From Echinostoma caproni (Eukaryota > Platyhelminthes > Trematoda > Plagiorchiida > Echinostomatidae), in NCBI GenBank assembly GCA_900618425.1, contig UZAN01000081.1, positions 1-16,617 on the forward strand: a stretch of DNA of 16,617 bases, read 5' to 3'. Under the pieces are notes generated by a model. That model saw only the letters and a list, made by a program, of their open reading frames with translations. It was not told the origin of the DNA and made no database searches. This document shows positions 9,055 through 16,617 of the stretch, piece by piece (positions within the stretch are counted from its first letter, which is position 1; each line of letters begins with the position of its first letter). Made by a program: the position numbers and the translations under genes.

Positions 9055-9306
9055 GTTTTCCATTGCAAACGCTTCAGTTTGGTGAACAGTAGAGACAGTG
9101 AATTCCACAGCCCTTGGTACGATCTGTTTGACTACGGAAACCGAAACCCTGAACCCATGAACTCCTACGTAGGATCATCCATCTTATTAGTTTCGGTGTG
9201 ATATTGATCCGGGTGAGAAGGAACCTGTCGGACCTCGAGGACCCTGTGAGCACCAATAAAGACAACTTAATCTGTGCTGCATGATAACCAAAACTGCTAC
9301 CGAAAA
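9055..9306 (+). repeat. Unnamed dispersed repeat, copy 2
   Basis: The partner of the copy at 7909-8142, about 1.1 kb away in direct orientation. Key blocks are GTTTTCCAT at 9055, ACGGAAACCG from 9134, TTCGGTGTGATATTGATCCGG at 9192-9212 (three mismatches to copy 1), AACCTGT, and AGCACCAA ending at 9256. It carries an extra stretch of about 20 bases between AACCTGT and AGCACCAA. Neither copy holds a shared open frame, so the family is probably non-autonomous or represents decayed untranslated parts of a larger element. Confidence 0.6.
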
Positions 9307-9864
9307 CCCACATGCAATCGGAGCTCTATGGGGAGCAACTAACTTTGATCCTTGACGAAGACAAACAGGGGAAAAAAGATGTGAATGTCTCATCAAATTG
9401 TTTGATGGTTCAAAAGTTTGCCTGTATAATGGCAGTTTATCAAGAATGCATTCATTCTGGGATGAAATCCAACTTACTTTTATGAATCGAATCCAGCTTT
9501 GTGCACCTTTGAGGGGACGGAGTGAAACTCCAGTTAGGATGGGGTGATCAAGTTCTCTGCCATCGTGGTTATTGTACGTATTTTTTATCGTTCGTCATCT
9601 CTCAATTATTTCTTTCTTGCAGTGTAACTCAGGGGTAAGAAGTTCGACTCTCAGCCGGATTGTTCGTGATTTAAAAGCCGACAGGGGAGACAGAAAAATG
9701 ATAAGCACCATTGATGAGTTAAAACAAGGGCAAAACAGCTGTCCAGTGTTCTATGCTGATCATCACATCATTCCATCGCATGTAAAAGTACACTACTATA
9801 TGGGGATTGTAGACCACCGAAATTTACCTTCGTTCCGCGTTCAAATGCATCCTGTGGTGAGATG
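9307..9864. other. Gene-free stretch with a possible 12-base exon
   Basis: A strong pyrimidine tract ends in TTGCAG at 9622, and a consensus donor GTAAGA follows at 9635-9640, leaving a 12-base exon candidate at 9623-9634. A plus-strand frame open from 9572 to 9955 (127 codons, GTG-type start region) matches nothing I know and runs into the LTR-like element. No gene can be asserted. Confidence 0.4.
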
Positions 9865-10338
9865 TGTGGTGATCCAGGCCTACGTGATGGCACCTATCCT
9901 GGAGCGGCGAGTTACAGTTTCTGGACATTTGCGATCAATCAAGTTTGAATGCTGACGTCAATGATACGGGCATGGCTTCTGACTACACACCATTGGTGGA
10001 TCGTGCCAGCCAATCCGAGGCAGTGCAGACAGAAGCAGAATTATGCAAGCATTATTGCAATCCGATTGGTGGAAGCCTAGATGACCAATAATCTTCTTTT
10101 GTACATGTTACTTAATCGCCTTCATTTCTTCCAATAAACTAACTACGTACTAAGATTCCTTTGGCCTTTTCCTCGCGTCTCGTTCACCTGGGATACTGCG
10201 AGCTCGTGCCATTGCGGTCCAGTGCTTCCTTAATCCAGTTCGTGACGGCTAATCCTTGATTCGTGTCCGGTGATTCCTGTTTGCGTGGTTTGTATTCCGA
10301 ATTCCGTGCGTACTACGACTACTACTACAATCATTACA
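9865..10338 (+). mobile_element. Candidate solo LTR (Ty3/gypsy-like)
   Basis: The block begins TGTGGTGATCC and ends ATCATTACA, giving TG..CA termini over about 474 bases. It has an AATAAA signal at 10133-10138, roughly in the middle as expected for the U3-R border. Its 3' third is richer in GC than the flanks and ends in repeated CTA triplets. No primer-binding site follows 10338 and no purine tract precedes 9865, so if it is an LTR it stands alone. The flanking four bases do not match, so there is no clear target-site duplication. The length and 3' end resemble what I recall of trematode CsRn1-like LTRs, but this is memory and not a comparison. An alternative left end is TGTACATG at 10100. 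Confidence 0.4.
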
Positions 10339-11110
10339 GTATGTCATTTACCTGGACTGTATTCAAAATTAAAAATAATCGATAATCGATACACTTGCGA
10401 ATAATTTCCCGTACTCAGTACACAAGCAACAATATAGTGTAGGACGTGAATAATTAACGGGAAATCGGATTACCGAGTCCCTATCGCTCATCATCTATTG
10501 GATCCCTGGTTGTCATCTAACCGTTTGGATTAAATTTAAATTCTCCAGACTTCTTTTGAGCTCATCTTCCTCCGCTGGTTTACGATGGCTTCGACAGATT
10601 TTATTTGTAGCTAGATATTCCTGTAACAACTAACCTACGCACTCCCAAGTAGTTAAATTGGTAGCGGAAAATTGATGTGTAGACCCCAGTATGAATAACT
10701 TCGCATAAACGATGGACAACAATTTCTAATTTACTTTTTCTCTCCCTTCAATAAACACGCGATCAATTATTGCATTCCCAAAACGATATTCCATGGTTCC
10801 GGTTATATTTTCGCTTCCACCGGTAAGTAAATGAGTTATTACTACTATTATTGTCGTAATTCGTTATTTAAAATTGATAAGTAAAAGATCTACTTTCTGT
10901 TTGTCCATTTTTCATCCACTCGTTCATCTAAGTCATTTTTAATGGATAACCATTTTTGATTCAGGATTGAACCCATACTGTACATGTATACCACACACCT
11001 CCGACACGCAGATATGCACGCAGTTCACATCATGATCACGAGACCTTTGCCGGACATGCATGTTTTATTGTGTACGTTTGTCACCAACATCATCATCCGA
11101 ATGGCGAATA

Positions 11111-11124
11111 CACACACACACACA
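11111..11124. repeat. (CA)7 microsatellite
   Basis: Seven perfect CA units followed by a few imperfect CATA units. It is responsible for T-H-T-H or C-V-C-V runs in the frames across it. Confidence 0.85.
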
Positions 11125-11312
11125 TACATACACCAGACATCATGCCCGTAGTCCACTTCACCCGCATCATTTCCCAAGCGGCACCGAAACATTTTATCAC
11201 TGGAATGTAGCAACTAACACCGATTACAGAGTGGCCCATAATTTCTCCTTGCTTGTCACGTGATATGCAGATGTTCGCGATGCATAGTACGCATTTCTGA
11301 TTGCACCGAAGA

Positions 11313-11328
11313 GATCGATCGATCGATC
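11313..11328. repeat. (GATC)4 self-complementary run
   Basis: Four perfect GATC units form a 16-base palindrome that can fold on either strand. It also holds several overlapping adenine-methylation-type sites, which have no known role in flatworms. Confidence 0.9.
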
Positions 11329-11915
11329 GCACGACATGTACAGCAAAATCCGAAATGAAAACAACTACAGCCATGCCAAAACACGAACCATAACGGCGAT
11401 GCCAGCATCGTCCGTACAAAAACCACTAATTGCTATGGAGTTCTTGCAACTGGACAAAAGTTGACTTATAAAAGACAATTTACAAACGATTCAGAGTGTA
11501 GCACATTCATATAGAAATTGTGAGTTACTGATGATGCATGAATTGCAGATTAGTTAACTTAACTCGGCACCTTGTACAGATAAACACCACAGATCACTAT
11601 AATTCGCAATGACAAATTAATCAAATAATCAACGTAATAAAAGTATTGTTCAGGGGCACTGTCACTGCACTGTTGATAGATCGATCCAAATGAATAAAGT
11701 AAGTTTCTTGTTGTTTTACTGCCTATTTTTGTTGAGAATGAAAAATAAAGTCCACCCCACTTGACTGGACGAAAATGCGAAATTATGAGATCCAGGAAAG
11801 TATGATCATTGATGTACGCTACCAGATTAACACTCAGCTGAGTGTAAAACCAGCATGATAATCATCACTTCGCTTTTCTCATTGGATAAACCAACCCATC
11901 TACAAGGTACAGTAT

Positions 11916-11917
<2 letters not shown>

Positions 11918-11972
<55 letters not shown>
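11918..11972. repeat. (GT)27 microsatellite
   Basis: A perfect GT tract of 55 bases, the longest simple repeat in the window. It can adopt Z-DNA and is likely polymorphic in length. No gene is adjacent. Confidence 0.97.
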
Positions 11973-11975
<3 letters not shown>

Positions 11976-12140
11976 CCGGGGCGAAGAGGGAAAAACTTGA
12001 AGCATTGGGTACTCAATATCTAGTCGGTCGATAGAGAGAGAAGAGATGAATGCTGCCAGATATTAATATTTCGGTTACTGTTTTTCCATCAACTTTGTAA
12101 GAGAACCAGAAATTCATACAACACCACAGTGGTGATGATG

Positions 12141-12158
12141 GTGGTCGTGGTCGTGGTC
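12141..12158. repeat. (GTGGTC)3 repeat beside a short palindrome
   Basis: Three perfect GTGGTC units follow a 13-base interrupted palindrome CACCAC-A-GTGGTG at 12122-12134 and a short GAT/GGT patch. Taken together this is a simple-sequence island of about 40 bases. Confidence 0.8.
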
Positions 12159-13135
12159 ATAATCAACTGTTCGTTATCACAATCAAGAAATCTGTATTTT
12201 GTGCTGCTCTGAATGCCCACTGGCTTTATTTATACATCACTGAAACCTTTGAGCTCACGGTGGATGCGCGCAGATGTATCCTGTTTGCTAGCTTCCAAAG
12301 CAATGATAAAATTACAGAAATGTGTGTGTGTATGTGTGAAATATTTGCAATCCTGCACGCACACAGTTGTTCCATCAACTAAGTGCAATGCTGAAAATAA
12401 TCGATACGGTCCGTGTCTCCACTGCACTAACCCAGACAAAGATTAAAAAACGGACAGTTCATCAGAAAAATCAGTATGTTCCTCCTGACTAGATCATCGT
12501 GCAACGCTCAGGCTGATGATATAATTTGTAGGTGTCATAATGTATACAAATGATATGCCTGAGAATGGTGCGGAAAACAGATGGCCCCTAAAGCAGAGCA
12601 TCTTAGAACTACGCCAACTCCTCACAGTACCTGTTAACCGTAAAATTTGCATTCCAGCACCCGCGCTGCTCGCGTTAGCTTCGAGCTTTCAACTCCATCA
12701 GTTCCTTCTTTATGTTCCAAAAGTGACACAAACTTTGCACGCCAATTCTGAACCCCGGCTTAGGTTGCACGATTCTCGATCCACCCTGTGATTGATCATC
12801 AAAACAATTTGTCATAGTCGAATAGACAGATGATTCTTCATTTTTTAAATGCAAAGTAAATTATTACACTACTCTCGAAACCGGCACTTTGAATGCCTCG
12901 TTCATACATGAGCGACACGGTACATGTGTAGCGATTGTTCAACCGACAGGTTCACACCGCAGTTTTCTTTTCCTACCTCTTGTTTTTTTCCTGAATTTCC
13001 TGGTAGATCCATTCAAGCTGCACGTGATCATCAAATCACGAAATAGAAAGAAGCACATTCACTCTACGCTGCTCTGAATAGCTTCAGGACGGGTTCAGTT
13101 TCCAAATAATCCTGTGTAAATGATAACAATCAAGA

Positions 13136-13153
13136 CATGGTTACATAACCATG
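13136..13153. repeat. Palindrome CATGGTTA-CA-TAACCATG
   Basis: Perfect eight-base arms separated by two bases. It could be a binding site for a dimeric factor or a chance palindrome. No coding or promoter context supports a role. Confidence 0.8.
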
Positions 13154-13651
13154 ACATACTTATCAGAACCATCAAAGTTCACATATCAAGTGGCGACTTA
13201 GCCCCTCGATTACTACAAAGGTTAGGTTACCTTTAATCTTTTCCTTCTGACGTAAGGACCCTTCTTCTCCACCGAGCACAATCAAGTGTACCGTCGAGAT
13301 TTAGCACTTATCAGCATTATTTGACAATCGTGATCTTCCAGGGAAAGTTTCGTCAATAGATAAAGCTACTTGGACATTTCCAGAATTAAGTTTTGTTTTA
13401 ACTATTACCGTGCTTTTAATAAGCTCGATAAACCCGCACCGGTCAAATTCTCCACGATGTACTAGCTCTTTATCGCATGCTTGCTCAGCTCTGTTCTGCT
13501 CTGATCACATCTACGTTTAGATTTCCGCTGCCGTTGCTAAAACAATAACCCAATAAGCTAGCAGTAACTCACTTCCAATATTTCGTAAGTAACAGAATAC
13601 AAAGTTTGCACAAACCCAAACCTTGGCTCTTTTCCATCTGGAACGGATATA

Positions 13652-13711
13652 GGGAACGAACTTGAGCGAACACTAGTGGACGGTTCTGAAAAACATCAGC
13701 AACCTTCTGGA
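13652..13711 (-). repeat. 60-bp inverted repeat, left copy
   Basis: On the minus strand this matches 15732-15791 at about 56 of 60 positions, with no gaps. In the shared frame both copies read K-V-A-D-V-F-Q-x-R-P-L-V-F-A-x-V-R-S. This copy lies in a minus-strand frame open for 82 codons (13569-13817). I do not recognise the peptide. The sharp ends suggest a fragment of a dispersed element or gene relic, not a foldback element. Confidence 0.85.
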
Positions 13712-15341
13712 AACTAAAGTCGGATGCAGAGTAAACAGATTCCGAGAGAGACAGGAAGAACAGTCTACAAATTAAATGTCCTGAGAGAGAGAAAAATTGA
13801 ATGAAAACAGCTCCCACAGTTGGTGACAGTTAGTGATAGCTTTGTTTGTCGAGTGATGGTGAAATAGACACGAGAGATGGAAACAGGCGTAGGAATGTCA
13901 TAATTGGATGGTAATGTTGATGAGACGACTGTTAGTTAACCGCTGGGCATGTTTTGTCCTGCGGAGGGATCTTCGACAAGACGAATTTTCCTCAGTCGGA
14001 AGAAGTGCAAAAGACCACGAGACACATGAAAAACAGTATTCGTGAGTGCGGTGAAACTGATATTTGTACACTAGCAGTTGACTGATTATTCGAAGAGAAG
14101 CCTCTGACGCGCTAGTAGGAAGCCTATATTTCAAATTCAAAGAACATTAGAAGAAGTTATGTAAAGGAAACTCTAAAAAAATCTGTTGGAAAAATGAATA
14201 CGCAATCAGAATATGAAACAAGAGAGAGAGTTAAATGATTGCTACGCAATTTTTTCCCCACAGAGTTTATTTGTGTTCGGAGCGAGAATACACGGGAATC
14301 GTTCACAGAACCAACCCTTACATTTGCTGGACATCTCACCCGTCTAACACCTCATATACCCAAGTAGGATCGGAATGGAGAGCGGCGCAAACACAACAGT
14401 TGTCAGTTGACTCAAATCGTTAACTTTTCCCGCTGAAAATCTAAACCCTAATCGCCTTTTGCAATTTCATTGACAAATAATCACCTTGAGTTTTTGATTT
14501 AATATTTATATTCTATGAGGACTAATTTGAGCTATATGAACAGCAAGAAGTAATCAGCTATACGATTCCGAACTTCCTCATTCCGGACAAAGTAAGTGTT
14601 AAGTCAGTACGAATATATAGGCTAACGTTCAGAAATCAAGTCCAAATGTTCCGTAGAGTTCTATTCGACTCCAAACAATAGCGAATAATAATGCGGTACC
14701 GTGAATGTTTAAAACGTTACAATTGCATCAACCACAGACCTCAAATCGGGGCGTTTCCTGGAGGGGATATGCCTGAACTGGTGAACTGAACGATGCCACA
14801 TGAGAACCAAAGTGCAAACGAGGGAGTCCACCAATGCGTCAAGCGAACAAGCGATAAATGAAGTAACGTCAGAGCTTGTTTGTTCACGCAGGACAGTACG
14901 ACGCATGGGTGAATCAGGGGACCAAACTGAATAAGATTAAGCAACCCTACACGACAATCAGAAGGCAGGGTGAGTCAGACCACAAACAGGGTCAGGGTCA
15001 ACGGTCACGAGAAGGCGATATGTGGGGAGTAGACAAACGGGCTTAGTGATCGCCAAAAGAAATGGAGACATGCGTGGCGAAGGAAAAGTACATGTCTTGT
15101 GATGGCTAATACGCACGGGTCAAAACAGTGACTACTGAGAGAGGTGACTAAAACAGAGATTTGTGGATAAAAACGCGTGGAGGGTGGCAAACAGATTCAA
15201 CAGTGAGTTTGATCGGGATCGTCTTATTTGTGCTCCGTCACGAGGTGCTCCTCCGCTTACCGAGTGCATAGTAAAATGTCAGGGCACAATCATGTGAAAA
15301 TGATGTGCCTCAATTGAAATCTAGTACACAGAACTTTCCTG
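13712..15341. other. Gene-free stretch
   Basis: Open frames of 60-80 codons occur on both strands with no recognisable domain. A pyrimidine tract ending in CCACAG at 14264 looks like a 3' splice site, but no exon after it can be recognised. Positions 14810-15190 are purine-rich on the plus strand. GAGA patches occur near 13745-13795 and 14221-14230. Confidence 0.5.
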
Positions 15342-15365
15342 CTCTCTCTCTCTCTCTCTCTCTCT
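15342..15365. repeat. (CT)12 microsatellite
   Basis: Twelve perfect CT units. Homopurine-homopyrimidine tracts of this kind can form triplex DNA. No adjacent gene is seen. Confidence 0.95.
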
Positions 15366-15731
15366 GATCCGTGAAAACATCAACGTGTAAAATCGAACAG
15401 AAACAAGTGCACCGCTGAGCACAGCAAGCTTCTCTTCCCCTTTACAAGAACGGGATCAACCTCAGGAACCCGAAACTAGGATTTTCCTCCGATTCTGCTC
15501 ACTACTCATTCCTCTGGTCACGGACTTGTTGTTTTTATTCGTCATTTGGCTGCCACCCGTCCGGAAGAGCACAATGGATCACGGACTTCTACACTCTGCG
15601 AGCATCATGCACCATAATCCTTTGTTCCACCTGGTCCAACGAATGCGCACTGCGATTTAACCCGAGAGTTGTTGTCCTTATGGTTATTCCTCCATCGGAC
15701 ATTCAGATTCTGGTATCAGCCATGGTTAGTG
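15366..15731. other. Gene-free stretch
   Basis: Sequence of ordinary composition. No frame, repeat or site could be supported. Confidence 0.5.
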
Positions 15732-15791
15732 TCTAGAAAGTTGCTGATGTTTTTCAGAAACGTCCACTAGTGTTCGCTCACGTTCGTTCCC
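15732..15791 (+). repeat. 60-bp inverted repeat, right copy
   Basis: Partner of 13652-13711, in opposite orientation about 2 kb away. The shared 18-codon frame lies at 15737-15790 and is preceded directly by a TAG. Of the differences inside that frame, one is silent (Lys) and two change residues (Asn/Lys and Gln/His). The frame continues open for another 15 codons or so before a TGA. Confidence 0.85.
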
Positions 15792-16056
15792 ACAGGTCGA
15801 CCACAACGTCCGCGTCTTATCATCCAGGGACCGCCTATCTTGTTTGAATTCTGCAAACCATAGTGCTTCTTGAAGGCGCGTCATCACAAAACACTGTTCC
15901 TGCTGCTGCCAATACTGCTGTATTCCACTTGAATTTAGCATGTTTTTTTTCATTTTACTTCCTTGTATTGAATATGCAAGATACAATTTGCAGGAAGAGG
16001 GAAGCGGACAATCAATGGGATGCCAATCAACACAGAACGGAGAAAGTCAGGCGTTT
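15792..16056. other. Gene-free stretch
   Basis: Past the shared block the plus-strand frame runs on to a TGA near 15845, then reopens without a recognisable product. A T-rich run lies near 15942-15950. Nothing else could be supported. Confidence 0.5.
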
Positions 16057-16112
16057 GTGGTGGTGGGATTCGAACACACATCCCCAGTGTGACGTCACCA
16101 CCAGGCCACCAC
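16057..16112 (-). repeat. tRNA-like pol III promoter unit, probable SINE head
   Basis: On the minus strand an A-box-like TGGCCTGGTGG (16098-16108) is followed by a B-box-like GTTCGAATCCC (16065-16075), in the order and spacing of a tRNA gene. A seven-base stem, GTGGTGG with CCACCAC (16106-16112 and within 16057-16067), closes the unit. The fold is not a proper tRNA: the stem is offset from the boxes by two or three bases and the T stem has a mismatch. That points to a tRNA-derived SINE and not a working tRNA gene. The body and 3' tail of the SINE, which would extend toward lower coordinates, could not be delimited. Confidence 0.5.
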
Positions 16113-16617
16113 TGTGTACGCATACAGGCTTGAAGTTCCTCCACTCCAACATAAATCACTTGTTTTGCTTTTAGTTCAAATCGGTAGAAGACAATGGGAA
16201 CAGAAAAGTCCTCATACACTGATATATATGTGTGTGTGTACGATAAAGAATCTGAATGGATGTGAACGATCGACCAGAAATCAATGGCCAAACTTTGAGA
16301 GGACGGATATGCAGTGATCGGTGAGTTTTGCGATCAACCCATCAGTCAAAGTTAAAGAAACACGACTAATGAACCAGTATTCTGAAGGTGGTTTTTCTTT
16401 TGCTGGCTGAAAGCTTGCACATAACTCACCAAAGTTTCAATACAATACAAAAGCCCCAGTATGGTCGGGGGTGGTTGTCTAAGGTCACAGCTGGTCAACC
16501 TTCCCCTGCACCTCGCGAAATGATCCCATACGACCAAGCGTCTCAAATAGCCTCTGCTGAGGAAGCCCTACTCACTGCCTTCTGGTGCTGAAGGAGGTGT
16601 TTCCCCACCAAAGTGAG
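16113..16617. other. Gene-free stretch to window end
   Basis: A short AT/GT patch lies at 16221-16239. From about 16450 to the end the sequence is more GC-rich and has a 67-codon plus-strand frame (16388-16591) and an open minus-strand stretch, neither with a recognisable motif. This end may be part of a repeat or exon cut by the window edge. Confidence 0.45.

Larger units (their letters stand above)
10339..11917. other. Gene-free stretch
   Basis: Anonymous sequence. Notable items are a good donor-like CG-GTAAGT at 10821-10828 with no acceptor AG in the preceding 80 bases or so, a CA microsatellite, a GATC run and AT-rich patches. The overlapping open frames at 11025-11419 are produced by the CA/TG tract and simple sequence and have no domain. 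Confidence 0.5.
11973..13651. other. Gene-free stretch
   Basis: Contains small palindromes (12122-12134 and 13136-13153), a short GTGGTC run, an imperfect GT patch at 12320-12338 and several 60-80-codon frames without domains. The ATG frame at 12540-12791 (83 codons) is the neatest of these but has no recognisable motif. Nothing else could be supported. Confidence 0.5.

Noticed and set aside
9623..9652. tRNA-like string with an A-box-like TAACTCAGGGG close to a B-box-like AGTTCGACTCTC
   Set aside because: The two boxes are only a few bases apart, with no room for an anticodon arm, and no acceptor stem forms. The splice-site reading explains the same bases at least as well.
10740..10826. Donor-like CG-GTAAGT with a short open frame before it
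   Set aside because: After the preceding pyrimidine tract there is no AG that could serve as an acceptor, so no internal exon can be proposed.
11025..11419. Overlapping frames rich in Cys-Val or Thr-His pairs
   Set aside because: The pattern is produced by the CA/TG repeat and the frames have no domain.
12540..12791. 83-codon ATG frame
   Set aside because: It has a proper ATG but no recognisable motif, splice context or composition bias. A frame of this length is expected by chance.
16388..16617. GC-richer block at the right edge with open frames on both strands
   Set aside because: It looked like a possible exon or repeat, but no motif could be identified and the window ends. Noted only as an anonymous stretch.
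1..16617. CRISPR array, rRNA genes, bacterial operons, viral genes
   Set aside because: No regularly spaced repeats, rRNA-like sequence, ribosome-binding sites or dense gene arrays are visible. The content is that of a repeat-rich animal nuclear genome.

Overview
The window looks like nuclear DNA from a flatworm, most likely a digenean trematode. I infer this from three things. There is a decayed non-LTR retrotransposon with a CR1-type reverse transcriptase and a short 3' tail of CAAATT-type hexamers. There are short tRNA-like elements. There is an LTR-like element whose 3' end resembles my recollection of trematode Ty3/gypsy LTRs. Base composition is mixed and moderately AT-rich, frames are densely broken, and dinucleotide and trinucleotide microsatellites are common. 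Nothing suggests bacterial, viral or organellar DNA: there are no operons, ribosome-binding sites, rRNA or CRISPR array. The species assignment is inference only.

I see no intact protein-coding gene. The window is intergenic or intronic DNA filled with relics. From left to right: (1) positions 1-1479 hold little beyond an AT microsatellite. (2) Positions 1480-1860, minus strand, hold a broken protein-kinase catalytic domain; the catalytic loop, activation-segment end, DVxAFGV motif and C-lobe can be followed by switching frames. (3) A hairpin lies at 2354-2399. (4) An acidic reading frame with one internal stop lies at 3118-3462, followed by two tandem diverged SINE-like copies (3463-3630 and 3671-3816). 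(5) A GGT microsatellite lies at 5011-5060. (6) A 5'-truncated CR1-like LINE occupies 5617-7737 on the minus strand; its ORF2 stays in one frame for about 2 kb but carries five premature stops.

(7) Two diverged copies of an unnamed repeat lie at 7909-8142 and 9055-9306. (8) A candidate solo LTR of about 474 bp lies at 9865-10338. (9) A long region of anonymous sequence follows (10339-15341), with a 55-bp GT tract and small palindromes. (10) A 60-bp inverted repeat pair (13652-13711 and 15732-15791) carries a shared 18-codon reading frame. (11) A tRNA-like element, probably a SINE head, lies at 16057-16112 on the minus strand.

No genes work together here. The story is accumulation and decay of mobile elements plus at least one dead host-gene fragment. 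The items most worth checking are the kinase relic, the inverted pair with the shared peptide, the unnamed repeat family, and the LINE that decayed by substitutions without frameshifts. I saw no convincing previously undescribed functional system.
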